Below the pieces are notes generated by a model. That model did no database searches, was not told where the DNA came from, and was given only the letters and a program-made list of their open reading frames with translations. The translations under genes were made by a program, and so were the position numbers. Below are positions 1-8,822 of a stretch of 64,000 bases of DNA, piece by piece. This stretch comes from Thermorudis peleae (GTDB taxonomy: Bacteria > Chloroflexota > Chloroflexia > Thermomicrobiales > Thermomicrobiaceae), in the NCBI RefSeq assembly GCF_000744775.1, contig NZ_JQMP01000004.1, positions 620,001-684,000 on the forward strand. Reading direction: 5' to 3'. Position 1 is the stretch's first letter. Every line of letters begins with the position of its first letter.

Positions 1-219
1 AAAGGTCGCGTTGAGCGTAAAGTTGTGCCCGCGCTTCTCGGTATAGGTCTGGTCGCCCTCAAAGTCATGAATGGCTGTCGGTACACGATCGCCAGCGCGC
101 TTGTTCGGACAGACTGCATGGACCGTGTGGCCAACAGCCTGGAGTGCCTGGAAGGGAACCATCACTTCAGAGTCTTCAGCGTAGTCTCCGACAATCATGA
201 GAATCTTTTTGCCGGCCAT
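1..219 (-). CDS. DJ-1/PfpI family protein (3' end cut by window)
   Basis: The visible 73 N-terminal residues begin [16 protein letters not shown] and run through [13 protein letters not shown] and a VHAVCPNK stretch, which is the start of the Rossmann-like flavodoxin fold of DJ-1/PfpI proteins (class I glutamine amidotransferase superfamily). Family members include intracellular proteases, deglycases and chaperones. The nucleophilic cysteine elbow lies beyond the window, so activity cannot be judged. The ATG at 217-219 is preceded by an AAGGAAGGGG ribosome binding site. The gene is divergent from the PadR gene and has its own promoter at 303-331. The family call is firm and the function is open. 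Confidence 0.85.
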   Translation of the reverse strand, partial: MAGKKILMIVGDYAEDSEVMVPFQALQAVGHTVHAVCPNKRAGDRVPTAIHDFEGDQTYTEKRGHNFTLNATF

Positions 220-302
220 CGTCCCCTTCCTTTCTTGCAAGCTCCGGGTACGTAGACACACCGGATATGCGGATTGCCTGGGTAGTCAATTTGACACTAT
301 TC

Positions 303-331
303 AGTATACGCCGCCACCGTGATTTAGTCAA
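303..331 (-). promoter_or_regulatory. sigma70-type promoter of the PfpI-like gene
   Basis: On the minus strand TTGACT (326-331) is followed after 17 bases by TATACT (303-308), close to the housekeeping consensus, with the gene start about 85 bases downstream. Just beyond the -10, at 285-295, lies a perfect 11-base palindrome (GTCAA-T-TTGAC), placed where a repressor could act. No start site is mapped, so the promoter is inferred from sequence only. Confidence 0.55.
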
Positions 332-423
332 GAGATGACTATTCGCGCGTGCTCGCCATGTCGATGCTGAGCTGTTAAGATCCCAGCGCGAGGATGACCC
401 CAGGAGGCGGGGAGGGAAAGTGC

Positions 424-996
424 ATGGCGTTGCCACAGCTCTCCCTTACAGAGTGGGCAGTGCTTTGCTTGCTCGCTGAGCGGCCAACCCATGGGTTTGA
501 CCTTGCCCGCGCACTTGCCCCTGGCAGTGAGCTTGGCTGGGTGTGGACAGCACCTCGACCATTGGTCTACCACGCGCTTGATCGCTTACACGCGCTCGGA
601 CTCATCACTGCCCAACGAGAGGAACCAGGCAAACGCGGTCCGCGGCGCACCATTATGGTCCTCACGCCAGCTGGGCACGAAGCAGTTGAAGCCTGGCTGG
701 TGCAGCCAGTAGCACACGTCCGCGATATGCGTGCCGCGTTACTCCTCAAGCTCGTACTGCTGCAGCGTGCTGGCCGAGATATCCGTCCACTGTTGCAGGC
801 CCAACAGCAGGTTCTTGCTCCAATCGTGCAGCACCTGGAGCAACGAGCCAAAGAGAGTCAAGGGGCAGCACGCATTGTCGCACTGTTTCGGCTTGCCATG
901 GCACAAGCTGTATTGGAGTTCCTAACGCGGATGCTCGCAGAGACTGCAGAACCGTCCTTGGGGAAGACAGCTACGTCACCTGACGCACTGGCGTAA
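424..996 (+). CDS. PadR-family transcriptional regulator
   Basis: This 190-residue protein has an N-terminal PadR winged helix (about residues 1-85: LSLTEWAVLCLLAE, THGFDLARAL, PLVYHALDRLHALGLI and the wing EEPGKRGPRR) and a helical C-terminal dimerisation domain like Vir_C. PadR proteins are usually ligand-responsive repressors of nearby detoxification or transport genes; the ligand is not predictable here. The ATG at 424 is preferred over an in-frame ATG at 394 because GGAGGG lies 7 bases upstream. The 3' end overlaps the convergent recN gene by 26 bases. The neighbouring PfpI-like gene is divergent and could be a target, which is inference only. Confidence 0.88.
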   Translation: MALPQLSLTEWAVLCLLAERPTHGFDLARALAPGSELGWVWTAPRPLVYHALDRLHALGLITAQREEPGKRGPRRTIMVLTPAGHEAVEAWLVQPVAHVRDMRAALLLKLVLLQRAGRDIRPLLQAQQQVLAPIVQHLEQRAKESQGAARIVALFRLAMAQAVLEFLTRMLAETAEPSLGKTATSPDALA

Positions 997-2725
997 GGGC
1001 AAGTTCGGCTTTACGGGTCTGAACACGCTGATAGAGCGCCTCGGCGTTCGCCCGCGCCTGTGGTGTTACAGGGAGCCCGTCGAGCATTGCTGCAAGTTCA
1101 TTAATCCGTTCATCCTGGTTGAGCGGTAGGACTTGTGTCTCCGTGATGCCATCCACGTCGACTTTGATAATTCGGAAATGCTGATCAGCAAATGCGGCGA
1201 CTTGCGGGAGGTGGCTAATAACCAGCACCTGGTGGTGCTGGGCAAGGCGCCAGAGCTGCTCGCCAACGACTTGGCCGCTCCGTCCACCAACGCCAACGTC
1301 AACCTCGTCGAACACGAGCGTCGGGGTTGCGTCAGCTTCTGACAGCACCGTCTTCAACGCGAGCAAAATGCGCGCCATCTCACCGCCCGAGGCTACCCGG
1401 GCAAGCGGACGAGGCTCTTGCCCGGCATTGGCTGCCAACAAGAATTCGACTCGCTCCTGTCCAAACTCGTCGATTCCCAGCCGTCCCGTGTGATCGGATT
1501 CACCAGCCAATGGCTCGAGAGCGACAACAAAACGTGCTCGTGCAAGGTTCAATGCCGCGAGTGTTTCCGCTACCTGCTGTTCAAGCTGCTCTGCCGCAGC
1601 ACGACGCCGAGCAGTCAGAGCATCGGCCTGTTCCCGAATGGTTGCAAGCAAGGCACGCAACGTTTCTTGAAGGTGCTCGATCGTTTCAGTGCTGTGCTCA
1701 AGCGTTTGCAGCTCACGAGCCACGCGCTCGGCGTAGGACAGAATCTCAGGAATCGTATCGCCATATTTGCGCTTCAACAGTTTGATGCGTTGTAGGCGAT
1801 CTTCGACAGCAGCGAGACGGTCAGGATCAGCTTCAAGTTGCTCGCCATAGTCGCGGATCGTCTGCGCAAGATCCTCAAGCGCATAGCGAGCTTCTTCGAG
1901 CTGGGACAGGAGATGTGCTTGGGACGGATCAAGCCGAGTCAGTTCAGCCAACCGGCTCGCAGCCAACCGCAGCGCGTCAAGTGCGCTAGCAGTTCCGCCT
2001 TCTCCTGCCTCGAGTAGGCCGTAGATCTCGTGGGCTAGCCCAGCGAGCCGCTCGGCGTTGAGGAGCCGCGCTCGCTCCTGCAGGAGCGTTTCCTCCTCTC
2101 CGGGGGAGAGTTGCGCCGCGGTGATTTCCTGGAGTTGAAACCGGAGCGCGTCGATGCGTTGCTCGCGTTCACGTTCAGCGCGTACGAGTTCTTGCATTTG
2201 GCGGCGAATGTGACGATATTGTTGGACACTGGCAGCAAGCGCGCTGCGGAGCTCTTCCGCGCCCGCGTAGCGATCGAGAATTTCTAGCTGTGTCTCCGGT
2301 CGCAGCAACGACAGGTGGTCGGTCTGTCCGTGGATATCGACAAGTACTCGCCCAAGTGCAGCGACGGTCGCAAGTGGAACAGTGCGACCGTTGACACGCG
2401 CAAGGCTACGCCCTGATGCACTTACCTCACGCGTCAAGACCAACAGCCCCTCTTCCGGCTCGATTTCGAGCTCATTGAGCACGGCTTGAAAGCGCGGCCG
2501 CGTTGCCAGTGCAGCAACATCAAAGACCGCTTCAACCCAGGCCTTGCTTGCGCCAGCACGAACAAGGTCTGCCGAAGCACGAGCGCCAAGGGCAACGCTC
2601 AGGGCGTCAATAATGATCGACTTACCTGCACCAGTTTCACCAGTGAGTGCGTTCAAGCCTGGTGCGAAAGCAAGCCGCAGGTCACGGATGATCGCCAAGT
2701 TGCGGATAGCTAGCTCAGCAAGCAT
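971..2725 (-). CDS. recN: DNA repair protein RecN
   Basis: RecN is an SMC-like ATPase that acts in the cytoplasm during recombinational repair of double-strand breaks. The 584-residue product has the family layout: an N-terminal half-ATPase with Walker A GETGAGKS (residues 29-36), a central Q/E/R/L-rich coiled coil (about 150-350), and a C-terminal half with the ABC-type signature region (ASGGEMARI) and Walker B LVFDEVDVGVGG. Length is normal for the family. An ORF extends 63 bases further upstream, but the start at 2723-2725 matches the conserved N-terminus (MLAELAIRNLAII). The 3' end overlaps the PadR gene tail to tail. Confidence 0.97.
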   Translation of the reverse strand: MLAELAIRNLAIIRDLRLAFAPGLNALTGETGAGKSIIIDALSVALGARASADLVRAGASKAWVEAVFDVAALATRPRFQAVLNELEIEPEEGLLVLTREVSASGRSLARVNGRTVPLATVAALGRVLVDIHGQTDHLSLLRPETQLEILDRYAGAEELRSALAASVQQYRHIRRQMQELVRAEREREQRIDALRFQLQEITAAQLSPGEEETLLQERARLLNAERLAGLAHEIYGLLEAGEGGTASALDALRLAASRLAELTRLDPSQAHLLSQLEEARYALEDLAQTIRDYGEQLEADPDRLAAVEDRLQRIKLLKRKYGDTIPEILSYAERVARELQTLEHSTETIEHLQETLRALLATIREQADALTARRRAAAEQLEQQVAETLAALNLARARFVVALEPLAGESDHTGRLGIDEFGQERVEFLLAANAGQEPRPLARVASGGEMARILLALKTVLSEADATPTLVFDEVDVGVGGRSGQVVGEQLWRLAQHHQVLVISHLPQVAAFADQHFRIIKVDVDGITETQVLPLNQDERINELAAMLDGLPVTPQARANAEALYQRVQTRKAELALTPVRQVT

Positions 2726-2864
2726 CGTACTCCATCGTATTTCCTCGCTGACAATTGTACGGAACCATTGCTGACCTGTTGGAGCCATCGTCCATTGGGC
2801 AGCGATGTGCGATAGTTAGTAGCGCAAAGCAGCTCGGGGTGTGGTCAAGGAGGAGGCAACAACC

Positions 2865-3965
2865 GTGAGTGTTCCATATCGGAGTGACGTCGTTGGCAGT
2901 CTCTTGCGCCCGGCGTACCTTACTGAAGCACGCCAGCGCTATGAAGCGGGGGAACTTTCACCGGCGGAATTCAAGCGGATAGAAGATCGCGCCGTTGACG
3001 AAGCAATCAAGCTCCAAGAAGACGTCGGCATCGACGTCTTGACTGATGGTGAGCAACGGCGGTACGCCTTCTTCGGCCACTTGATTGACTCGCTCGATGG
3101 ATTCGAGAAGAGCGGCGGCCGTCCGGTTATTTTCCATGACCAGAGTGGTCAGCAGCAGTATGTCTTCCGCGGCCCGGTCGTCGTTGACAAACTGCGCTGG
3201 CGCCGGAGCATGTGCGCCGAAGAGTTCACCTATGTTCGCGCACGAACTACCCACCCAGCAAAAGTCACGCTTATTGATGCCATGCAAGCAGCTGCCTACT
3301 GGGATAAAGAGCTTTCAACCGGAGCCTATCCGACACTCGAAAGCTATCTTGCTGATCTCGTCGATATCCTGCGACGCGAAATTGCTGAGCTGGTGCGTCT
3401 TGGTTGCACCTACATCCAGTTCGACGCTCCTCGATATGCCGCGTTGCTTGATCCGGAAATCCGGGAGAACTATCGGCAACGCGGTATTGATCCCGATCGC
3501 CTGATTGACGAGGCCATTGAACTTGATAACGCCGTGATGGACGGCTTCGATAAACAGGGCATTACGTTCGGCCTCCATATCTGCCGGGGGAACAACCAGA
3601 GTCTGTTCTACGCGAGCGGCGGCTATGACCCGATTGCCGAGAAGATCTTTCAACGGACCAAGTTCCACCGCTTTCTGCTTGAGTACGATGACCCGCGTTC
3701 GGGCACGTTCGAGCCGTTACGGATGGTGCCGGAAGATCGCGTTGTCGTGCTTGGTCTCGTTTCGACAAAGAAGGCAGAGCTTGAGACGCAAGAGCAACTC
3801 GAACAGCGCATTCACGAAGCGGCAAAGTTCTTCCCGCTTGAGCGCATGGCCTTGAGTCCGCAGTGTGGCTTTGCTTCGACGTGGGAGGGCAATCGAATTA
3901 CGCCGGAGATTCAACGTCAGAAGCTCGAGCTGGTGGTGCGGACAGCACGGGCAGTCTGGGGCTAG
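2865..3965 (+). CDS. MetE C-terminal-domain-like methyltransferase
   Basis: The 366-residue protein corresponds to the catalytic (C-terminal) TIM barrel of cobalamin-independent methionine synthase, without the N-terminal duplicate barrel. Zinc ligands expected for the family are visible: H-x-C in GLHICRGN, the Glu in LLEYDD and the Cys in LSPQCGFAS. These enzymes transfer a methyl group to a zinc-bound thiol such as homocysteine. In short MetE-like proteins the methyl donor is often not methyltetrahydrofolate, so the exact substrates are open. The start is taken as GTG 2865, which has AAGGAGGAGG 8 bases upstream; an in-frame GTG at 2841 lies inside that context. The gene stands alone, divergent from recN. 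Confidence 0.85.
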   Translation: MSVPYRSDVVGSLLRPAYLTEARQRYEAGELSPAEFKRIEDRAVDEAIKLQEDVGIDVLTDGEQRRYAFFGHLIDSLDGFEKSGGRPVIFHDQSGQQQYVFRGPVVVDKLRWRRSMCAEEFTYVRARTTHPAKVTLIDAMQAAAYWDKELSTGAYPTLESYLADLVDILRREIAELVRLGCTYIQFDAPRYAALLDPEIRENYRQRGIDPDRLIDEAIELDNAVMDGFDKQGITFGLHICRGNNQSLFYASGGYDPIAEKIFQRTKFHRFLLEYDDPRSGTFEPLRMVPEDRVVVLGLVSTKKAELETQEQLEQRIHEAAKFFPLERMALSPQCGFASTWEGNRITPEIQRQKLELVVRTARAVWG

Positions 3966-4028
3966 CTAAACGACAACATCCGCGAGCAGCAAAACAGCAA
4001 CTGCTTGCGAGGTGCCTCCTGCAATGGG

Positions 4029-4070
4029 AGCAGGTTCCAGGTGGTCTTGCTGCACTGCCTGGAACCTGCT
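4029..4070 (+). other. strong stem-loop between the MetE-like gene and nadE
   Basis: A perfect 13-bp inverted repeat (AGCAGGTTCCAGG at 4029-4041 and its complement at 4058-4070) encloses a 16-base loop. It lies 64 bases after the MetE-like stop and 80 bases before nadE. No T-run follows, so it is not a classical intrinsic terminator. It could be a transcript-end stabiliser or a leader structure of nadE. Confidence 0.6.
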
Positions 4071-4149
4071 GTCGAAGAAGCGAAGAACAGGCCTGCTATA
4101 CTCTGCCCGAGATACTGGGCGGCATGGCGGGAAAGGCGCAGGCACGAGA

Positions 4150-5901
4150 ATGGCTCCAAATGACCTGTGGCGTATTGCTCTAGCCCAAGTGAATCCTACT
4201 GTCGGTGACTTTGCTGGGAATGTCGCCCGAATTCGCGAAGCAGTTGCTGAGGCACGTGCCCAACATGCGGCTATTATTGCCTTCCCTGAACTGGTCCTTA
4301 CAGGTTATCCACCGGAAGATCTCCTGCTCAAGGTGAGCTTTATTGAAGCTGCGCGTCAGGCACTCGAAGAGGTACGGCCGCTCTCGGCTAACTGTGTACT
4401 CATTGTTGGCACACCGTGGGTTGAAGATGGCGTACTGTACAATGGCGCGGCCGTCTTTGCCAATGGAGAGCTCTTGGCCGTTGTCCCAAAACACCATCTC
4501 CCAACGTACGGGGTATTTGACGAAGATCGCTATTTTGCTCGAGGCAAGCAGACCTACCGATTCCGTTGGGGAGAATTGCGATTTGGTGTCACCATTTGCG
4601 AAGATCTTTGGTACCCCGTCGGGCCTGGGAGCAGCTTAGCGACCGCTGGTATTGATCTCCTGATTAATATCAATGGTTCACCGTATCATCGCGGCAAGTG
4701 GCAGCAACGCGAGACGATGCTCCGGACACGAGCCAGCGATGCTGGATGTTATCTGGCCTACGTCAATATGGTTGGTGGCCAAGATGAACTTGTCTTTGAT
4801 GGCAACTCGCTAGTGCTGAGTCCAGATGGCCAGGTCCTTGCACGGGGTGCATCGTTTGACGAAGACATGGTTATTGTTGATCTCCCAGTGACAGCAGTTC
4901 TCTCAAGCTGGCTTCACGATCCCCGGCGTCGCTGGCTTGCACTCAGCGAGCATCCAGCAACGCTCCCCGTCCACGACATCACCGTGCCGATATCACTGCC
5001 CGAGCACCCATTGCCGCCGTTAGCCGAATGCTATCGACAGCCACGTGCACCCCTCGATGGCATTGCTGAGGTCTATCGAGCACTCGTCGTCGGCGTCCGC
5101 GACTATACACGTAAGACAGGGTTCCACACCGCGCTGGTTGGTTTGTCCGGTGGGATCGACTCGTCGCTGACGGCCTGCATCGCTGCTGACGCGCTCGGCC
5201 CACAGAACGTCACGGGCTTGAGTATGCCGAGTCGGTATACCTCCCAGGCGAGTATTGAAGATGCTGAACAGCTTGCACGTGCCCTTGGCATCCATTTTGC
5301 CATCGTGCCGATTGATCCAGTGCACCAAGCCTTCCGCTCGATCCTTGCGCCACTGGGGAACCAACCAGAGCAGCCAGATCTTGCCGATGAGAATCTCCAA
5401 TCACGGATTCGCGGCACGATTCTCATGACGTATTCCAACCGCTTTGGGCCCATTGTCCTAACGACTGGGAACAAGTCAGAGTTGGCCTGCGGGTATGCCA
5501 CGCTCTACGGCGATATGGCCGGCGGGTTCGCTGTCCTGAAGGATGTACCGAAACAGCTTGTCTACGCGCTTGCCCATTACCGTAACAGCATCTCCCCCGT
5601 CATTCCAGAGCGCGTGCTGACCAAGCCGCCAACCGCTGAGTTGCGCCCGGGACAGAAGGACGAGGACAGCTTGCCGCCATATCAGATTCTTGATCCACTG
5701 CTCGAGCTCTATGTCGAACACGACGCGAGCCCGGATGCGTTAGTTGCGGCTGGTTTCGATCCGGATACGGTCGCCCGTGTCATTCGCATGGTTGATCATG
5801 CTGAATACAAGCGACGACAAGCAGCCCCTGGCGTCAAACTGACTCCGCGAGCCTTTGGACGTGATCGCCGATTACCGATCGCCAATCGCTACCACGGCTA
5901 G
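4150..5901 (+). CDS. nadE: glutamine-dependent NAD+ synthetase
   Basis: The enzyme makes NAD+ from nicotinic acid adenine dinucleotide, ATP and glutamine, the last step of NAD biosynthesis, in the cytoplasm. The 583-residue protein has an N-terminal nitrilase-type glutaminase domain with the Glu-Lys-Cys triad (E47 in FPELVLTGYP, K114 in VPKHHLP, C150 in GVTICEDLW). The C-terminal synthetase domain carries the pyrophosphatase loop LSGGIDSS near residue 335. The two-domain length matches bacterial glutamine-dependent NadE. The ATG at 4150 is chosen because the nitrilase fold begins at once (WRIALAQVNPTVGDF). The rex gene follows 122 bases downstream from its own promoter; NAD synthesis next to an NADH sensor is suggestive but not proof of a link. 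Confidence 0.96.
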   Translation: MAPNDLWRIALAQVNPTVGDFAGNVARIREAVAEARAQHAAIIAFPELVLTGYPPEDLLLKVSFIEAARQALEEVRPLSANCVLIVGTPWVEDGVLYNGAAVFANGELLAVVPKHHLPTYGVFDEDRYFARGKQTYRFRWGELRFGVTICEDLWYPVGPGSSLATAGIDLLININGSPYHRGKWQQRETMLRTRASDAGCYLAYVNMVGGQDELVFDGNSLVLSPDGQVLARGASFDEDMVIVDLPVTAVLSSWLHDPRRRWLALSEHPATLPVHDITVPISLPEHPLPPLAECYRQPRAPLDGIAEVYRALVVGVRDYTRKTGFHTALVGLSGGIDSSLTACIAADALGPQNVTGLSMPSRYTSQASIEDAEQLARALGIHFAIVPIDPVHQAFRSILAPLGNQPEQPDLADENLQSRIRGTILMTYSNRFGPIVLTTGNKSELACGYATLYGDMAGGFAVLKDVPKQLVYALAHYRNSISPVIPERVLTKPPTAELRPGQKDEDSLPPYQILDPLLELYVEHDASPDALVAAGFDPDTVARVIRMVDHAEYKRRQAAPGVKLTPRAFGRDRRLPIANRYHG

Positions 5902-5927
5902 CACGCTGGAGTCGTGTCAGGATTTTC

Positions 5928-5957
5928 TTGACAATCCCGTGTTCGCCGCGCTAGGAT
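5928..5957 (+). promoter_or_regulatory. sigma70-type promoter of rex
   Basis: TTGACA (5928-5933) and TAGGAT (5952-5957) are 18 bases apart and lie about 65 bases before the rex start. The region shows no clear TTGTGA-type Rex operator, so autoregulation is not visible. Confidence 0.5.
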
Positions 5958-6023
5958 TGGGCTAGCTGGTTATCAGATATGCTGTGTTCGGCAAGTGCGG
6001 CGAAAGGAGTGTGACGCCAACCC

Positions 6024-6734
6024 GTGAAGAACGGGGCTATTCCTGATGTTGTTATCCGTCGATTGCCGCTCTACTTGCGTGTCCTCCGGCGGCTTGCCGC
6101 TAGCGGTGTGCGGACACTTTCTTCGGAGGAACTTGCAGCCGAACTTGGCGTAACAGCAGCCCAAATTCGCCGTGACCTCTCCTTTTTTGGTCGCTTCGGC
6201 AAGCAAGGGAAGGGTTATCCCGTTGCTGCACTTGCTGCCGAAATCGCCCGCATTTTGCACCTTGACCGTACATGGGATGTCGCCCTTGTCGGGTTTGGCC
6301 ATCTTGGCCAGGCAATCGCCCATTACCGTGGCTTTGCCGAGAATGGATTCCGCATCGCGGCCATTTTTGCTAAAAACCCCGAGCATATCGGCCAAGTCGT
6401 TGACGGCATTGTTGTCCTTCCGCCCGATCACATTACGCCAGTAGTTCGTGAGCTGGGCATCCGTATCGGCATTATTGCGGTGCCGGCTGATGCAGCGCAG
6501 GAAGTCGCGGATCAGCTCGTTGCTGGCGGCGTGCGGGCCATTCTGAACTATGCGCCAGCGGTCCTGCGCCTCCCAGCCGGCATTTGGGTGCGAGAAATTG
6601 ATCCAACGAGTGCGTTGCAGAGCTTAACGTACTATCTTGATCCTGCTGAGTCTGTCCCAACGCTCATCGGTGCGCACTGGGCTGAGAACGGTCGAGGCAT
6701 CCAGGGGGAAGATTCGACGCTGCCGCATCCTTAA
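6024..6734 (+). CDS. rex: redox-sensing transcriptional repressor Rex
   Basis: Rex is a homodimeric repressor that binds DNA when the NADH/NAD+ ratio is low and releases it when NADH binds. It typically controls respiration and fermentation genes. The 236-residue protein has an N-terminal winged helix (about residues 10-65, with AAQIRRDLSFFGRFGKQGKGY) and a Rossmann domain with the GFGHLG nucleotide-binding loop (residues 90-95). It also carries the family's NYAP motif and a C-terminal domain-swap helix. The start is the GTG at 6024; the AAAGGAG at 6003-6009 is rather far upstream (14 bases). The stop overlaps the convergent membrane-protein gene by 4 bases. Confidence 0.95.
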   Translation: MKNGAIPDVVIRRLPLYLRVLRRLAASGVRTLSSEELAAELGVTAAQIRRDLSFFGRFGKQGKGYPVAALAAEIARILHLDRTWDVALVGFGHLGQAIAHYRGFAENGFRIAAIFAKNPEHIGQVVDGIVVLPPDHITPVVRELGIRIGIIAVPADAAQEVADQLVAGGVRAILNYAPAVLRLPAGIWVREIDPTSALQSLTYYLDPAESVPTLIGAHWAENGRGIQGEDSTLPHP

Positions 6735-7183
6735 TGCGGTAGATGAGCAAGAGCATCGGGCAAGAGGCCCAGGCCAGAAACCAATAACAGCAAGTCACCG
6801 ACAACCAAGAGCGCGCCAGCAGCGATGGGGAGTACTGGGCCGCTCTCCTCAAAATAGCGGGTAAGACCAGCAACTCGCGTTAACGCCAGAATGTACATGC
6901 TCCATCCCGCCAAAACAAAAAGGCCTCCCAGGATTTGGGATGGCGACTGCCCTGATCGGACAAGAAGAAGTTCGGCAAGATTCAAAATGAGGAGCACCAA
7001 CCCAGGGAAAACGAGGAGGCCGAGCCAGTCCCATAAACCTCGCACGCTTCGACTTTGCGCCCACCCGTTCACAGGCCGCACACGTGGCCAATGTTCCTCA
7101 AGCGCGTCTTCAGCGACTTCAATTGTTAAGAGCAACAGCGCGCAGCAGCCGATGAGCAGGACCAGCCGCAGGTCAATCGTCAT
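6731..7183 (-). CDS. small membrane protein of unknown function
   Basis: This 150-residue hydrophobic protein has about four predicted membrane segments: residues 5-22, about 50-70, about 85-103 and about 118-140. The charged loop between the first two holds the ALEEHWPRVRPVNGWAQ segment. No motif of a known family was recognised. The ATG at 7183 has only a weak GAGAAG upstream. It lies 90 bases downstream of the CitE-like gene's divergent side and runs tail to tail into rex. A real gene is likely because the frame is open, hydrophobic and fills the space between two solid genes. Confidence 0.65.
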   Translation of the reverse strand: MTIDLRLVLLIGCCALLLLTIEVAEDALEEHWPRVRPVNGWAQSRSVRGLWDWLGLLVFPGLVLLILNLAELLLVRSGQSPSQILGGLFVLAGWSMYILALTRVAGLTRYFEESGPVLPIAAGALLVVGDLLLLVSGLGLLPDALAHLPH

Positions 7184-7273
7184 CGCTTCTCGTATGCCCT
7201 CAGTGCGCCAAACGCCACACCACTCCGGTATAGCCGGAGCGTAGCACGGAAAGAGGAAAACCGCAAGCGTGTT

Positions 7274-8203
7274 TTACTGGACGATGCCTGCAGCGCGAGC
7301 GCGGAGCAGCAAGCTCTGCGCCATCCGCAGGCTCGCGGCGTCAAGCATCGTTGCGCCGAGGGCAACGGCTCCTACACCGGCTCGTTGCGAAGCCGAGTAT
7401 GCATCGAGCACTTCCTGGGCCCAACGCACCTCGTCCTCCGTTGGGGTAAATGCCTCATTGACGATGGGGATCTGCGCCGGGTGAATACACCATTTGCCAT
7501 CATAGCCAAGTGCCCGAGCGATAAGGCAAGAGTGACGCAATCCGTCAGCATCGCGGAAATCGGCATACGGGCCGTCAATCGCGCGTAGGCCAGTTGCTCG
7601 GGCAGCAACGAGGATGCGATGCATCGGATAGTGGAAGCGATGGCCAGGATAATGCGTATCCCAGTCGTCTGTGGTTCCAATCGCCCGAGCAGGGATGCCG
7701 ACTGAGGCTGCGTAGTCACCTGGCCCCCAGATAAGCGAGATCAGGCGAGAACTCGCTTGCGCGATCTGATCGCAGTGCATGACGCCGGCTGCGGTTTCGA
7801 TTTGGACCTCAAGCTGGATCGGCTCATGCCGATTGATCGCCTGCTCAAGCTGCTGAAGGAGCGTATCAACAAACACAATGTCGGCAGCGCTCCGAACCTT
7901 TGGCACGATAACGACGTCAAGCACAGATCCAGCTGCCTCAACAATGTCAACGAGATCACGGTAGCACCAAGGCGTATCAACGCCATTGATCCGGATCACC
8001 CGTGGTCGGCTACGCCAATCAGCCTCAAGCAGAGCCGTTATGACGTGCCGTCGCGCTTCTGCTTTAGCCTGGGGCGCGACTGCATCTTCCAGGTCGAGAA
8101 AAACGACATCGGCGTCACTGCGAAGGGCCTTCTCGATCATGTCTGGCCGTGAGCCAGGTGTCGAAAGGACGCTTCGTTGTGGATAGGACAATGTGTTTTT
8201 CAC
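7274..8203 (-). CDS. CitE/HpcH-family lyase (malyl-CoA lyase-like)
   Basis: Members of this TIM-barrel family cleave or form C-C bonds in acyl-CoA thioesters (citryl-CoA, malyl-CoA, citramalyl-CoA) or hydrolyse malyl-CoA. The 309-residue product shows the family marks: STPGSRPDMIEKA near the N-terminus, DLEDAV, the arginine in VIRINGVDT, the metal-binding Glu in QIETAAGV, Asp in GPGDYAASVG, and the late signature GKWCIHPAQI. The start is GTG 8203, with AAGGGG 7 bases upstream. No CoA-transferase or citrate lyase partner gene is adjacent, so a stand-alone malyl-CoA or citramalyl-CoA lyase/thioesterase is more likely than a citrate lyase subunit. Confidence 0.85.
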   Translation of the reverse strand: MKNTLSYPQRSVLSTPGSRPDMIEKALRSDADVVFLDLEDAVAPQAKAEARRHVITALLEADWRSRPRVIRINGVDTPWCYRDLVDIVEAAGSVLDVVIVPKVRSAADIVFVDTLLQQLEQAINRHEPIQLEVQIETAAGVMHCDQIAQASSRLISLIWGPGDYAASVGIPARAIGTTDDWDTHYPGHRFHYPMHRILVAARATGLRAIDGPYADFRDADGLRHSCLIARALGYDGKWCIHPAQIPIVNEAFTPTEDEVRWAQEVLDAYSASQRAGVGAVALGATMLDAASLRMAQSLLLRARAAGIVQ

Positions 8204-8396
8204 ACGCTTCCCCTTTCATCATTTGCCGTGCTGAAACGGGCTAAACGAGGAATTGCCAGCCATACAGCGGGCTATCCCCGTTCATGCTTCCAGCATTCCA
8301 GTGTGTGATCCTGCCAGGGCTTAGTCCCAGGCGCAACACTCGGCTGTTCCTATCGTGGCATCCCGCTACACTCTAGGTGGGTGAGGAGTATTGAGG

Positions 8397-8822
8397 ATGG
8401 ACGAGCGTAACCAGGTTCTCCCGATCGATGCACTTCCTAGCCTTGCCATCTCCTTTGCTGACGCCCTACACGCGCAGTCTGGGGAGCAGTTCGACTTCTC
8501 ACTTGCGTCGCTCGCCCGACTCGACAGCGTGCTCGATGAATGGGTGCAGATCGCCATGGTCTATGGCGGAGCTGAACCGCTTGATCTGCAAGGCTACGTC
8601 GGGGCGACGCTCACTTATGTTGGCGAGACCCTCCGCCGCGCATTCGGCGGGCACTGGGAACAACTACCAACGCGAAACTGGCCAGTGCTCACCTTCCCCA
8701 ATGGTCAGCAGCTTGACCTGGAGCCACTCGTGACTGGCGTCCTCCGTGGCGCACTTTCGCCTGCCTTCGCCTCACTCCCCCGCCTCCTTACAGCAAACGG
8801 CATCGTACGAGAGGAGCAATGA
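8397..8822 (+). CDS. conserved-looking protein of unknown function, coupled to DUF429
   Basis: This 141-residue soluble protein has no recognised motif; it is rich in Leu/Ala and ends VREEQ. The segment around residues 40-95 (SVLDEWVQIAMVYGG, LTYVGETLRRAFGGHW) vaguely resembles DUF3806-like proteins, which is too weak for a call. The ATG at 8397 has GAGGAG 8 bases upstream; an in-frame TTG at 8391 sits too close to that site. The stop codon overlaps the start of the next gene (ATGA), so the two are probably translated together. Confidence 0.7.
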   Translation: MDERNQVLPIDALPSLAISFADALHAQSGEQFDFSLASLARLDSVLDEWVQIAMVYGGAEPLDLQGYVGATLTYVGETLRRAFGGHWEQLPTRNWPVLTFPNGQQLDLEPLVTGVLRGALSPAFASLPRLLTANGIVREEQ

